Below the pieces are notes generated by a model. The model was not told the DNA's origin, searched no databases, and saw only the letters and a program-made list of their open reading frames with translations. Both the position numbers and the translations under genes were made by a program. Source: CAYPGJ01 sp964638515 (GTDB taxonomy: Bacteria; Planctomycetota; Phycisphaerae; Phycisphaerales; UBA1924). From it: 33,731 bases of DNA. Numbering within the stretch: the first letter of the stretch is position 1; each line of letters starts with the position of its first letter. Location: the NCBI GenBank assembly GCA_964638515.1, contig CAZWZL010000032.1, positions 1 to 33,731 of the forward strand, read 5' to 3'. Shown here one piece after another: positions 7,285 to 14,497 of this stretch.

Positions 7285-8133
7285 ATGCGACGGATTCTGT
7301 GTGGAGTGATGTGCGGGGTGGCGATCGGTGTGTGCGCGACATCGCGCGCCGGGAGCATCGTTTCGGTGAATCGCTCTGCGCAGACGGATGCGCTGATCAA
7401 GGCGTTCGCCGGGGGGGGTGTGAGCAATCCGCAGTTCGAGGAGTCGTTCGTAGAGGGGTTGGTCGAATGGGCGCTTTCGTCCAGCGTGTCGCTGGGTGAG
7501 TCGTTCGCGTTTGCGAGCGCGCAGCAGCATTCGGACGTGCAGGACGGGCTGTTCACGATGCTCGCTGACGCGGACGCGGGCGGGTTTGCCGGGATGTCCG
7601 GCGGTTCGGAAGGCACTCCGATGGGGAAGGACTTTGTGTTGGCGTTCGCGGATTCGGTGATGGACGTCGTGTTCGAGGTGACCGCGGATGAGACATGGAC
7701 GATCGACGCTGAGGCGTTCGGGTTCGATGAAGGGTTCGCGTTCGTGGAGCTGACGGAGGTGATTCCGATAGATGGTCCGGTGTCGGTGCCGGTCTTTCAG
7801 ATGGATACGCGGCTCGGTCAGAAGATGCTGCACACGACGGTGACGCTCACGCCCGGCACGTACTTTCTCTCGGCGCGGTGCACGTCGGACTTCGGCCCCT
7901 TCACCAGCGGCGGGTTCTGGACGCTGGACATGACGTTCGAGCGGGTCACGGCGACGCCTTGCCCGGGCGATGCGAACGGCGATCGGGTGGTGGACTTCCT
8001 GGATCTGAATCTCGTGCTGTCGTTCTTCGGACAGAGCGTGACGGCGGGGACGAGCGGCGATCTGAACGGGGATGGCGCGGTGGATTTCCTGGATCTCAAC
8101 ATTGTGCTGTCATTCTTCGGCACGGCGTGCTGA
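7285..8133 (+). CDS. Secreted GC-type dockerin protein, paralogue 2
   Basis: A 282-residue exported protein with a signal peptide (MRRILCGVMCGVAIGVCATSRAGS), a beta-rich body, and the two-loop dockerin tail from Cys226 to Cys282. Its body aligns with the preceding gene: GESFAFASAQQHSDVQDGLF, LAFADSVMDVVFEVTADETW, AFGFDEGFAFVELT, and PGTYFLSAR...GGFWTLDMTFER. The two genes are therefore tandem duplicates that have since diverged in loops and length. GGAGG at 7273-7277 decides the ATG at 7285. The last 24 nt overlap the 3' end of the convergent binding-protein gene. Function unknown; the tail implies an extracellular or surface location. Confidence 0.87.
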   Translation: MRRILCGVMCGVAIGVCATSRAGSIVSVNRSAQTDALIKAFAGGGVSNPQFEESFVEGLVEWALSSSVSLGESFAFASAQQHSDVQDGLFTMLADADAGGFAGMSGGSEGTPMGKDFVLAFADSVMDVVFEVTADETWTIDAEAFGFDEGFAFVELTEVIPIDGPVSVPVFQMDTRLGQKMLHTTVTLTPGTYFLSARCTSDFGPFTSGGFWTLDMTFERVTATPCPGDANGDRVVDFLDLNLVLSFFGQSVTAGTSGDLNGDGAVDFLDLNIVLSFFGTAC

Positions 8134-9666
8134 AGCGGCGATCGGCTCGCCCATGTCGAGAACGCGCCGGTACTGCGCGCGGAAGAAGGCGGTGTAGGCG
8201 ATGCGGAGTTCGGGCTCGCGCAGGGGATTGCGCCAGTCGTCGCGGATGGGCTTGAATTGCTCGGGCGAAAACTCCACTTCTTGTCCGTCGGCGAAGCGGT
8301 GGGGGGGGAGGGCGAAGAACGCGGCCTCCATGCGTGCGGTGAGCGTCTCGTCGCCGGAGGCCTTGGCGCGCGCGATGGCGGCCCAGGCTTGGGTCATCTC
8401 GTGATGGATGTCCATGGCGAACGCGCTCATCACTTTGTCGATGAGCGGCCTCCAGCCCTGCAGGGACGCATGGCTCACGATCTCGAAGGGGCGGAGGTCC
8501 TGATCGACGAATCGGGCTCGGTGATGCTGGTACATGAATCGGCGCGCGGGCATGCGTCGGAGGGCGAAGCGTTCGGGGCCCATGGCGTCGGCGGGGGATG
8601 CGTCGGCCGGCCGCACGGGGAACTGCCAGAGCGCCTGGCCCTGATCGCTGAGCACAAACTCGACGAAGCGCTGGGCGAGCAGGGGGTTGGGGCCGGCGCG
8701 CAGGATGGAGATTGGATCGGAGTCGATGAACACGATTCCCGGAGGATCGATGTACCCCATGCGCGCTTCGCCGCCGGCGCTCTTGAGCGCTTGGGATTGA
8801 TACCGGCCGTAAAACTCGAGCACGGGGCCCGCGGCCGCCTCGCCGGAGCTGATGTCGAGCGGAGGCTTGAGGGACGAGTTGGCGAAGTACCGGGCGTTGG
8901 CGGACATGGCGCGGAGGACGCGCCAACCGTGTTCCCAGCCCAGGTTGTTCAGGATGGAGTCGTAGGTGGTCGCCACGGAGCCGGACTGTCTCGGGTCGGT
9001 CATGGCGATCCAGCCGGCGTAGCGGGGATCGGTGAGGTCTTCCCACGTGGTCGGCGGGGGAAGATTGAGTTCGCGGAGGAGATCGAGGTTGTAGCCGATG
9101 CCGAAGGCGGTGAGCGCGGCGCCCAGCCAGTGGCGATCATCGTCGTAGAGGGCGCCCGCGCCGATCGAGTTCTCGCCGTAGATGTCGTGGAGTTGTTCGG
9201 GCGTGAACGCTGCGGGGACGCTCATGGAGAGGCGGACGTCGGCGCCTTGGAGGGTGACGGTCACGCCTCGCTTGACGACGTCGTGCTCGTAGACCCCTCC
9301 GCCGAAGAGGATGTCCCATGGCATGGAGGCGGTGGCGGCGCCGTCGGGCGTGATTTCGCCGGTCTTGATGGCGCGGGCGTAGCGGGCCTCCATGAGTCGG
9401 CGGATCTCGGTGGTGCCGCCCGGGGCACGCCAGTCGATGCGGACGTCGGTGGCGTGCGTGGCGCGGTGCCATGCGGAAAACGCGCGGGCGAATTCGTAGC
9501 GGATCTGCTCGTTATGGGGCGTGAGGACGACGAGCGTGAGGGGCTGGGCGGCCTCGGCGGCGCCGACAGTTTCTCCACCGTCGGGGGATGGCGCGCGGAG
9601 AGCCCATGGGGCTGCGAGCAAGACGGCCAGCATGGCGCCCACGAGCGTGAGTTTGGCCTTGCGCAT
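8110..9666 (-). CDS. ABC transporter extracellular solute-binding protein, Fe(III)-type
   Basis: A 518-residue exported binding protein of the family 1 / iron(III)-type cluster. It has a signal-anchor-like N-terminus (MRKAKLTLVGAMLAVLLAAP), then a first lobe (LTLVVLTPHNEQIRYEFARA). The domain crossover and second lobe carry typical wording: GIGYNLDLLRELNLPPPTTW, DLTDPRYAGWIAMTDPRQSG and AQRFVEFVLSDQGQALWQFP. The family usually has about 330-350 residues; about 150 residues of extra C-terminal sequence rich in Arg, His and Trp follow. It would deliver ligand to the permease at 4593-6311 but is separated from it and transcribed oppositely. The start at 9666 has no Shine-Dalgarno sequence, but TACATT lies 6 nt before the ATG, which would fit a leaderless message. 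The end overlaps the convergent dockerin gene by 24 nt. Confidence 0.88.
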   Translation of the reverse strand: MRKAKLTLVGAMLAVLLAAPWALRAPSPDGGETVGAAEAAQPLTLVVLTPHNEQIRYEFARAFSAWHRATHATDVRIDWRAPGGTTEIRRLMEARYARAIKTGEITPDGAATASMPWDILFGGGVYEHDVVKRGVTVTLQGADVRLSMSVPAAFTPEQLHDIYGENSIGAGALYDDDRHWLGAALTAFGIGYNLDLLRELNLPPPTTWEDLTDPRYAGWIAMTDPRQSGSVATTYDSILNNLGWEHGWRVLRAMSANARYFANSSLKPPLDISSGEAAAGPVLEFYGRYQSQALKSAGGEARMGYIDPPGIVFIDSDPISILRAGPNPLLAQRFVEFVLSDQGQALWQFPVRPADASPADAMGPERFALRRMPARRFMYQHHRARFVDQDLRPFEIVSHASLQGWRPLIDKVMSAFAMDIHHEMTQAWAAIARAKASGDETLTARMEAAFFALPPHRFADGQEVEFSPEQFKPIRDDWRNPLREPELRIAYTAFFRAQYRRVLDMGEPIAASARRAEE

Positions 9667-9764
9667 GGGCGGAATGTAGCGGCGTAGCGTGGGACCGGGT
9701 CGAGCGGAGAACGCGACACCTTCGCGCAATCCTCATGATCGCGGTTCGACCCTTGTGGGAGGAA

Positions 9765-9781
9765 GGCCGTACACTACGGCC
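9765..9781. promoter_or_regulatory. Palindrome around a -10-like box
   Basis: A perfect inverted repeat GGCCGTA-CAC-TACGGCC. TACACT (9770-9775) inside it resembles a -10 box, with TTCGAC (9745-9750) 19 nt upstream. It could be an operator or a leader hairpin for the 9858 gene. A second hairpin, CCCGAC-N6-GTCGGG at 9793-9810, lies in the same 190-bp gap. Confidence 0.35.
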
Positions 9782-9857
9782 CTGCCCCGACCCCCGACCT
9801 CCGAGTCGGGCGGAGCCGCGAGCCTTGAAACCCGGACGCACTTCATTCCTCGATCGC

Positions 9858-10190
9858 ATGAAGCCGCTCAAGATCACATTGCTGGTGCTCGGCCCGATCG
9901 CCCTGATTGTGGGCATCTACCTTGCCATGGCGGGTCGTTCGAGCGGGCTCGCTTCCCGTGTGACGCTGCTGGATGTGACGACCGGCCAGACCAAGACGGT
10001 CTCGGCCGGGTCCATCAAGTTCCTGCCTGCGCCCAACGAGTCGGGGGTCATGGCATTGTTTCCGGTGATCCGGAACGAAGCGGGGCAATGGGAGATACCC
10101 GATCGGTATCGCGACGCCTTGCGCGATCTCGCCAAAGAGAACCAGATTCAGATCGACCCTGAGACCCTGACCCTCGCCAACGCCCCATGA
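9858..10190 (+). CDS. Small single-TM protein preceding the pseudopilin
   Basis: A 110-residue protein not recognised as a named family. One N-terminal membrane segment (ITLLVLGPIALIVGIYLAMA, about residues 6-25) is followed by a hydrophilic domain of about 80 residues with VTLLDVTTGQTKTVSAGSIK and VMALFPVIRNEAGQWEIPDR. It is therefore an inner-membrane protein with an external or periplasmic C-terminal domain. The start at 9858 is chosen because the membrane segment begins there and the upstream in-frame sequence is Pro/Arg-rich leader. Its stop overlaps the pseudopilin start (ATGA at 10187-10190), so the two are translationally coupled and probably work together, perhaps as an assembly or accessory factor. 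Confidence 0.7.
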   Translation: MKPLKITLLVLGPIALIVGIYLAMAGRSSGLASRVTLLDVTTGQTKTVSAGSIKFLPAPNESGVMALFPVIRNEAGQWEIPDRYRDALRDLAKENQIQIDPETLTLANAP

Positions 10191-11254
10191 GCCGTCAATC
10201 CCACTGCGTCACATGCCGTCGTCATGCTCTGAGCGCCTTTACGCTCATCGAGCTCCTCGTGGTTGTCTCGATCATCTCGCTGCTGATCGGCATCCTGCTC
10301 CCGGCCGTGGGAGGAGCGTTCCGACAGGCCGCGACGACGGTCTGCGGCGCGAATCAGAAACAGATCTTCATGGGGCTGCAGGTGTGGTCGGACGCGAACC
10401 GGGATCAGATTCCCGGGATCAATTCGTCCGGGCTGCAGATCAGCAACATGTCGAACACGGCTGAGGCGGTGCGGCTTGCTTCCGAGCGGGCTGATGCCCC
10501 GACGCAGACGCTGGACTGGATTTCGCCGTCGCTCGGCGAGGCGCTTCCGTACAACCGCACGGAGCGGCTGTTCGGGATCCTCTCGACGTATCGGTGCCCT
10601 TCGCAGCGGGAGCAGGTCCCGGTGTGGACGGGGGCTTCGGACGCGGGCACGGCCGAGGCGATCGCGACGGTGGGTCGTGGAGGGGAGCGGCCGTTCGCCA
10701 CGTCGTACCTGATGCCGATCGTGTGGCAGTTGTACGGCCTGACGGACAACGTGTCGGTCGGCGGGCTCGGGAGCCTGACGGTGACGCGTTGGGGCTACAC
10801 GGGCGCGTATCGCGGCACGGCCAGCCCGCCGGCGTCCTACGCGCCGATGACGACGCGGGTCGGGGGGCCGTCGCAGAAGGCCGCGTTTGCGGACGGGTTT
10901 CGATTCTTTGACCAGACGCTGAGCGTGGCGGATCTGGATTGCCGCATCAACATCAATCCGACGACGTCCTCGCCCGGCGCGCTGGGGGCGTTCTGCTCTT
11001 CGGGTCCGATCTTCAGCCGGGAGCGCGCGTACGGCTCGCGGCTCGACGCGCGGAAGCGGAACATCCCGCTGTCGTTCCGTCACGACGGCCGAATGAACGC
11101 GGCTTTCTTCGACGGCCACATCGAGACGTTGTCGGAGAAGCAGGCCCGAAATCCGGTGTACTGGTATCCGAGCGGCAGCCGTCTGAGCACCGCCGCGTCG
11201 GAGATTGAGGCTGACACGCTGACCCACATGCCGCTCGGCTCCGAGATCCACTGA
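10187..11254 (+). CDS. Type II/IV pseudopilin with H-X9-DG motif
   Basis: A 355-residue prepilin-like protein. A basic leader precedes the class III signal SA17|F18TLIELLVVV, with the conserved Glu at position 5 of the mature protein (Glu22) and a long N-terminal hydrophobic helix. The cleavage site has Ala rather than Gly at -1. Near the C-terminus it has the H-X9-DG motif (His299, Asp309, Gly310) that marks a large pseudopilin family expanded in planctomycetes. The body is a globular domain with several cysteines. Such proteins are processed by a PilD-type prepilin peptidase and are thought to form part of type II secretion pseudopili or adhesive structures. It is coupled to the upstream TM protein, and 35 nt separate it from the next dockerin gene. 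Confidence 0.9.
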   Translation: MSRQSHCVTCRRHALSAFTLIELLVVVSIISLLIGILLPAVGGAFRQAATTVCGANQKQIFMGLQVWSDANRDQIPGINSSGLQISNMSNTAEAVRLASERADAPTQTLDWISPSLGEALPYNRTERLFGILSTYRCPSQREQVPVWTGASDAGTAEAIATVGRGGERPFATSYLMPIVWQLYGLTDNVSVGGLGSLTVTRWGYTGAYRGTASPPASYAPMTTRVGGPSQKAAFADGFRFFDQTLSVADLDCRININPTTSSPGALGAFCSSGPIFSRERAYGSRLDARKRNIPLSFRHDGRMNAAFFDGHIETLSEKQARNPVYWYPSGSRLSTAASEIEADTLTHMPLGSEIH

Positions 11255-11289
11255 CCCGATTCCCGATTCCCCGCAGGAGAGACTGAGAG

Positions 11290-13254
11290 ATGAAGACCCG
11301 ACCCAGCGTGATCAACGCCCTTGCGCTCATCGCCTTTGCCGGCGTGGCGAGCGCGGCCCCCTACGACACGACCGGCCAGGCCGGGAAGTACGACGTGACC
11401 AAGTCCGCGACCAAGGTGCGCGGCTCGGGCGGGACGTACGACGCGGTGAAGGTGTGGATTCCCGTGATCTTTGATCGCGAGGATTCATCGCTGAACGCCC
11501 CCGTCGTCGGGCTCGATGCGCAGGGCAACCCGGTGGGGGCGTTCACGACGTTCACGCCCGGCGGCGTCAATCTTGCAACCTCGGTTCGTGTGGTGGCCAG
11601 CTTCGGCACCACGGATGCGGCGTGGCCCCTGGCCGGCCCCGGCGGCTCGTCGGTGAACGCGTTCCTCTCGGAGGGCGCGAACAACCGGTCCAACTCGTTC
11701 GGCGCGCTGACGCCGGACCTGACGGGCGTCTGGCGCGCGAACTTCTCGAGCGGCGTGCAGAACAACCTCGAGTTCCAGACGCTGCCCATCAACGTCAATT
11801 CGCCGACGCCGTCTGTGGGCGCGAACCGCGTGTTCGACACGAACGCGCCGGGCATCGACGCCACGTTTGGCGGGTCGGTGTTCCTTGGGGCTCCGGGCGC
11901 GGCCAAGAAGGGCGCGACGCTGTACACGGGCGCAACGGCGTTCGACGGCGGAACCGGCGCCGTGCCCGTCGGTACGAACGCGTACACGGGGAGCAACAAC
12001 AACCCGGTGACGGCGGCGGCGACGTGGGCGCAGCTGTCCACGCCCGTGCCCAACGGCGCCTCGGCGACCGAGACGCGCCAGACGCAGCCCGTGATCGCGG
12101 TGGTGAACGCGTGCAACGGCGCGGGCGACCCGTCGATCGCGTTCGGCGTCGGGTTCTCCGGTGGCGGGACGTTCTCGGGCGGCTCGGCCCGCCCGCAGTT
12201 CATCGTGGTGGACAAGATCGACGGCGGCGCGTACGGCAACGGCTTCGCGTTCATCGACGCGGACGGCGACAACAACCTGTCGACGGCGCTCAACGACAAG
12301 CGGTTCATCTCGACGCAGGCGACCGGCGGCGGCTCGGGCCCCTTCACGGGAAACCAGTTCGCCATGAACGCTCGGGGGCAGGTGGCGGTGATCTGGGAAA
12401 GCCGCACGACGGCTCCGTTCGCGTACGAGGTTCGGGTGTATGACCCCATCTTCGACGGCAATTGCAACATCACCGGGTTCTCGGCGCCGCGCGTCATCGC
12501 GAGGAACGGGCAGGACACGGTCGTGCCGTTCCTGCAGACGACGATCTATGTGAACAACGCGGGCACGGGCGCGATTACGACGTCGACGCTCGTGCCGTTC
12601 TCCGGCGTGGGCATCGACGACGCCGGCAACGTGGCATTCGTGGCGGTGACGGAGACGTTCGAGGAGATCCGCACGGTGATGGAGCCGCCGGGCCAGCCTC
12701 CGGCCAGCGGCATGGGCCCTGTGCTCTTGAACACGACCAACACGCTGTTCTTCTACGACGCGGCCGGAGACTCGCTCCACGCCGTGATCAAGGGGGGCCA
12801 GAACGGCGAGACGCTCACGAACATGACGGCGGGACAGCCCGCGATCTCGCTCGGGTTCTTCCCGGTGGACAACGCGACCGATGGTTTCATGGCCCAGTCC
12901 ATCTCCGACACCGGGCGCGTGCTCGGCGTGGCGTTCCGCTCTTGCGGAAACGAGGGCGGCGTTGATCTCGACGGCGACGGCTTCAACGACCGCGGCGGGC
13001 TGCTCAATCCGGAGCTCGCGACGGAGCGCGCGGTGCGCGGCATCGCGCTCATCCGCATGGGCGAGCCGACGGCCACGGCCTGCCCGGGCGACGCCAACGG
13101 CGATCGGCTCGTGGACTTCCTTGATCTGAACATCGTGCTGTCGTTTTTCGGCCAGAACGTTGCTCCGGGCACGAACGGCGACCTCGACAACAACGGTGTC
13201 GTAGACTTCCTCGATCTCAACATCGTCCTGTCGTTCTTCGGACAGGCCTGCTGA
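11290..13254 (+). CDS. Large secreted GC-type dockerin protein
   Basis: A 654-residue exported protein with a signal peptide ending ASA-AP (about residue 22). Most of the body is Gly/Asn/Thr-rich beta sequence. From about residue 358, at uneven 80-100-residue spacing, come three segments of the type 'x-I-x-D-x-G-x-V-x-F': AMNARGQVAVIWES (about 358), GIDDAGNVAFVAV (about 441) and SISDTGRVLGVAF (about 537). They recall the HAF-type or propeller-like repeats of bacterial surface proteins. The dockerin pair runs from Cys598 to the terminal Cys654; in the second loop DLDNNGVVDFLD the usual residue order at positions 3-5 is changed. AGGAGA at 11275-11280 supports the start. No catalytic motif recognised, so a structural or adhesive role is likely. 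Confidence 0.8.
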   Translation: MKTRPSVINALALIAFAGVASAAPYDTTGQAGKYDVTKSATKVRGSGGTYDAVKVWIPVIFDREDSSLNAPVVGLDAQGNPVGAFTTFTPGGVNLATSVRVVASFGTTDAAWPLAGPGGSSVNAFLSEGANNRSNSFGALTPDLTGVWRANFSSGVQNNLEFQTLPINVNSPTPSVGANRVFDTNAPGIDATFGGSVFLGAPGAAKKGATLYTGATAFDGGTGAVPVGTNAYTGSNNNPVTAAATWAQLSTPVPNGASATETRQTQPVIAVVNACNGAGDPSIAFGVGFSGGGTFSGGSARPQFIVVDKIDGGAYGNGFAFIDADGDNNLSTALNDKRFISTQATGGGSGPFTGNQFAMNARGQVAVIWESRTTAPFAYEVRVYDPIFDGNCNITGFSAPRVIARNGQDTVVPFLQTTIYVNNAGTGAITTSTLVPFSGVGIDDAGNVAFVAVTETFEEIRTVMEPPGQPPASGMGPVLLNTTNTLFFYDAAGDSLHAVIKGGQNGETLTNMTAGQPAISLGFFPVDNATDGFMAQSISDTGRVLGVAFRSCGNEGGVDLDGDGFNDRGGLLNPELATERAVRGIALIRMGEPTATACPGDANGDRLVDFLDLNIVLSFFGQNVAPGTNGDLDNNGVVDFLDLNIVLSFFGQAC

Positions 13255-13280
13255 GTCGAGGCCGATCGCCACGGACACTT

Positions 13281-13312
13281 GCGGGGCGGCGGGTTTGCGC
13301 CCGTCGCCCCGT
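13281..13312 (+). terminator. Strong GC hairpin, terminator-like
   Basis: The arms 13281-13293 and 13300-13312 form a 13-bp stem with two G-U wobbles and a 6-nt loop (TTTGCG), followed by TCTTTC. It lies 27 nt after the large dockerin gene and 23 nt before the next start codon. The U-tract is weak, so it could be a leaky terminator or an RNA-stabilising hairpin that separates two transcription units. Confidence 0.55.
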
Positions 13313-13334
13313 CTTTCAGACGGAGAGCCCCACG

Positions 13335-14492
13335 ATGCGCCACGCCACCCTGCTCAGCCTCGGATGCCTGCTCACAGCCTCGACGGTGAGCGCCGGCATC
13401 CCTCTTCGGATCGTCACGCTCAACGTGCTGCAGAGCATCGGGGCTCCGGGGGCGCCCGACAGCGTGGCCACGGGCAAGTTCCTGACGACGCTGGATCTGG
13501 ATGGGCCGGGCCCGAACTCGGGCCTGAACCCCGACATCATCGCCTTGCAGGAGTGCATCAACTCCAAGTGGAACGACGTGCTCGCGTTCCGCGATACGCA
13601 TTTTCCGGGCTACTCGGCCGTGCGCGTGAACCAGTTCGACGCCGGCGGCCTGCACGCGGCGCTGCTGTTCCGCCCCGACATCGTCATGCTCGACGCCGAT
13701 GAGATTCATGTTGGGGGTCCTCGGAATCTCCAGCGCGTGACGCTCTCCATCCCGGGCGCCGACCGCCCGCTCACGATGTACAACGCGCACTTCAAGGCCG
13801 GGTCGTCGTCGTCGGACCGGGCGCAGCGCACCCTGAACGCGCAGAACTCGGGCATCCAGATCTGGAACGACGTCAATCTCGGGCTCGACCTCAACGACGA
13901 CGGCGTGCGCGAGACCCCCGCCGGCCACTCCATCTTCGTGGGCGACTTCAACTCCAACAGCAACATCGACGGCACCATCACCGGGGTGTTCACGCATGCG
14001 TCGAACGGTCAGCCGACGGGCGTGCTCAATCTGCCGGTGGAGTCGCTCTCGGGGCGCGCGCTGGGCGGCTCGCCGATTCTCGTCACGTTCCCGGCTTCGT
14101 TTTCGCGCTACGACTACATCTGCCTCTCGCCTGAGCTGGCCGCGCCGTTCGACACGGACGGCAACGGCTCGTTCTCGCAGGACGAGTACAACGCGATGGG
14201 CTTCGTGTACTACTCGGGCGACGACAACGGGCTGCGGTCCAACGGCGACGCGAACGCGACGTCGAACGCGTCGGACCACCGGCCGGTGGTGTTCGACATC
14301 GAGCTGCCGACGCCTTGCCCGGGGGACACCAACGGGGATCGGGTGGTCGATTTCATCGATCTCAATAACCTGCTCGGCGTGTTCGGCCAGACGGGCATGA
14401 CGCTCGGCGCGGACGTCAATCGGGACGGCGCGGTGAACTTCCTCGACCTGAACATCCTGCTTGGGTCGTTCGGCGCGACGTGTCCGGACTGA
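13335..14492 (+). CDS. Secreted EEP-family phosphodiesterase/nuclease with EF-hand and dockerin tail
   Basis: A 385-residue exported enzyme of the endonuclease/exonuclease/phosphatase (DNase I-like) fold. After the signal peptide (MRHATLLSLGCLLTASTVSAG) the metal/catalytic set is complete in order: RIVTLNVLQ (Asn), IIALQECIN (Glu), MYNAHFKAG (His), VGDFNSN (Asp, Asn) and SDHRPVVF (Asp, His). Shortly before the last motif, residues 273-284 (DTDGNGSFSQDE) form a textbook 12-residue EF-hand calcium loop, which is not a standard part of the fold. The dockerin pair spans Cys328 to Cys383. Substrate could be nucleic acid, a phospholipid head group or a phosphorylated sugar. It starts a run of three EEP genes. 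Confidence 0.87.
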   Translation: MRHATLLSLGCLLTASTVSAGIPLRIVTLNVLQSIGAPGAPDSVATGKFLTTLDLDGPGPNSGLNPDIIALQECINSKWNDVLAFRDTHFPGYSAVRVNQFDAGGLHAALLFRPDIVMLDADEIHVGGPRNLQRVTLSIPGADRPLTMYNAHFKAGSSSSDRAQRTLNAQNSGIQIWNDVNLGLDLNDDGVRETPAGHSIFVGDFNSNSNIDGTITGVFTHASNGQPTGVLNLPVESLSGRALGGSPILVTFPASFSRYDYICLSPELAAPFDTDGNGSFSQDEYNAMGFVYYSGDDNGLRSNGDANATSNASDHRPVVFDIELPTPCPGDTNGDRVVDFIDLNNLLGVFGQTGMTLGADVNRDGAVNFLDLNILLGSFGATCPD

Positions 14493-14497
14493 GCGCG

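Noticed and set aside
7125..8133. Recent gene conversion between the tails of the two tandem dockerin paralogues
   Set aside because: All five differences in the last 54 nt are synonymous, which points to long separation with protein-level selection rather than recent copying.
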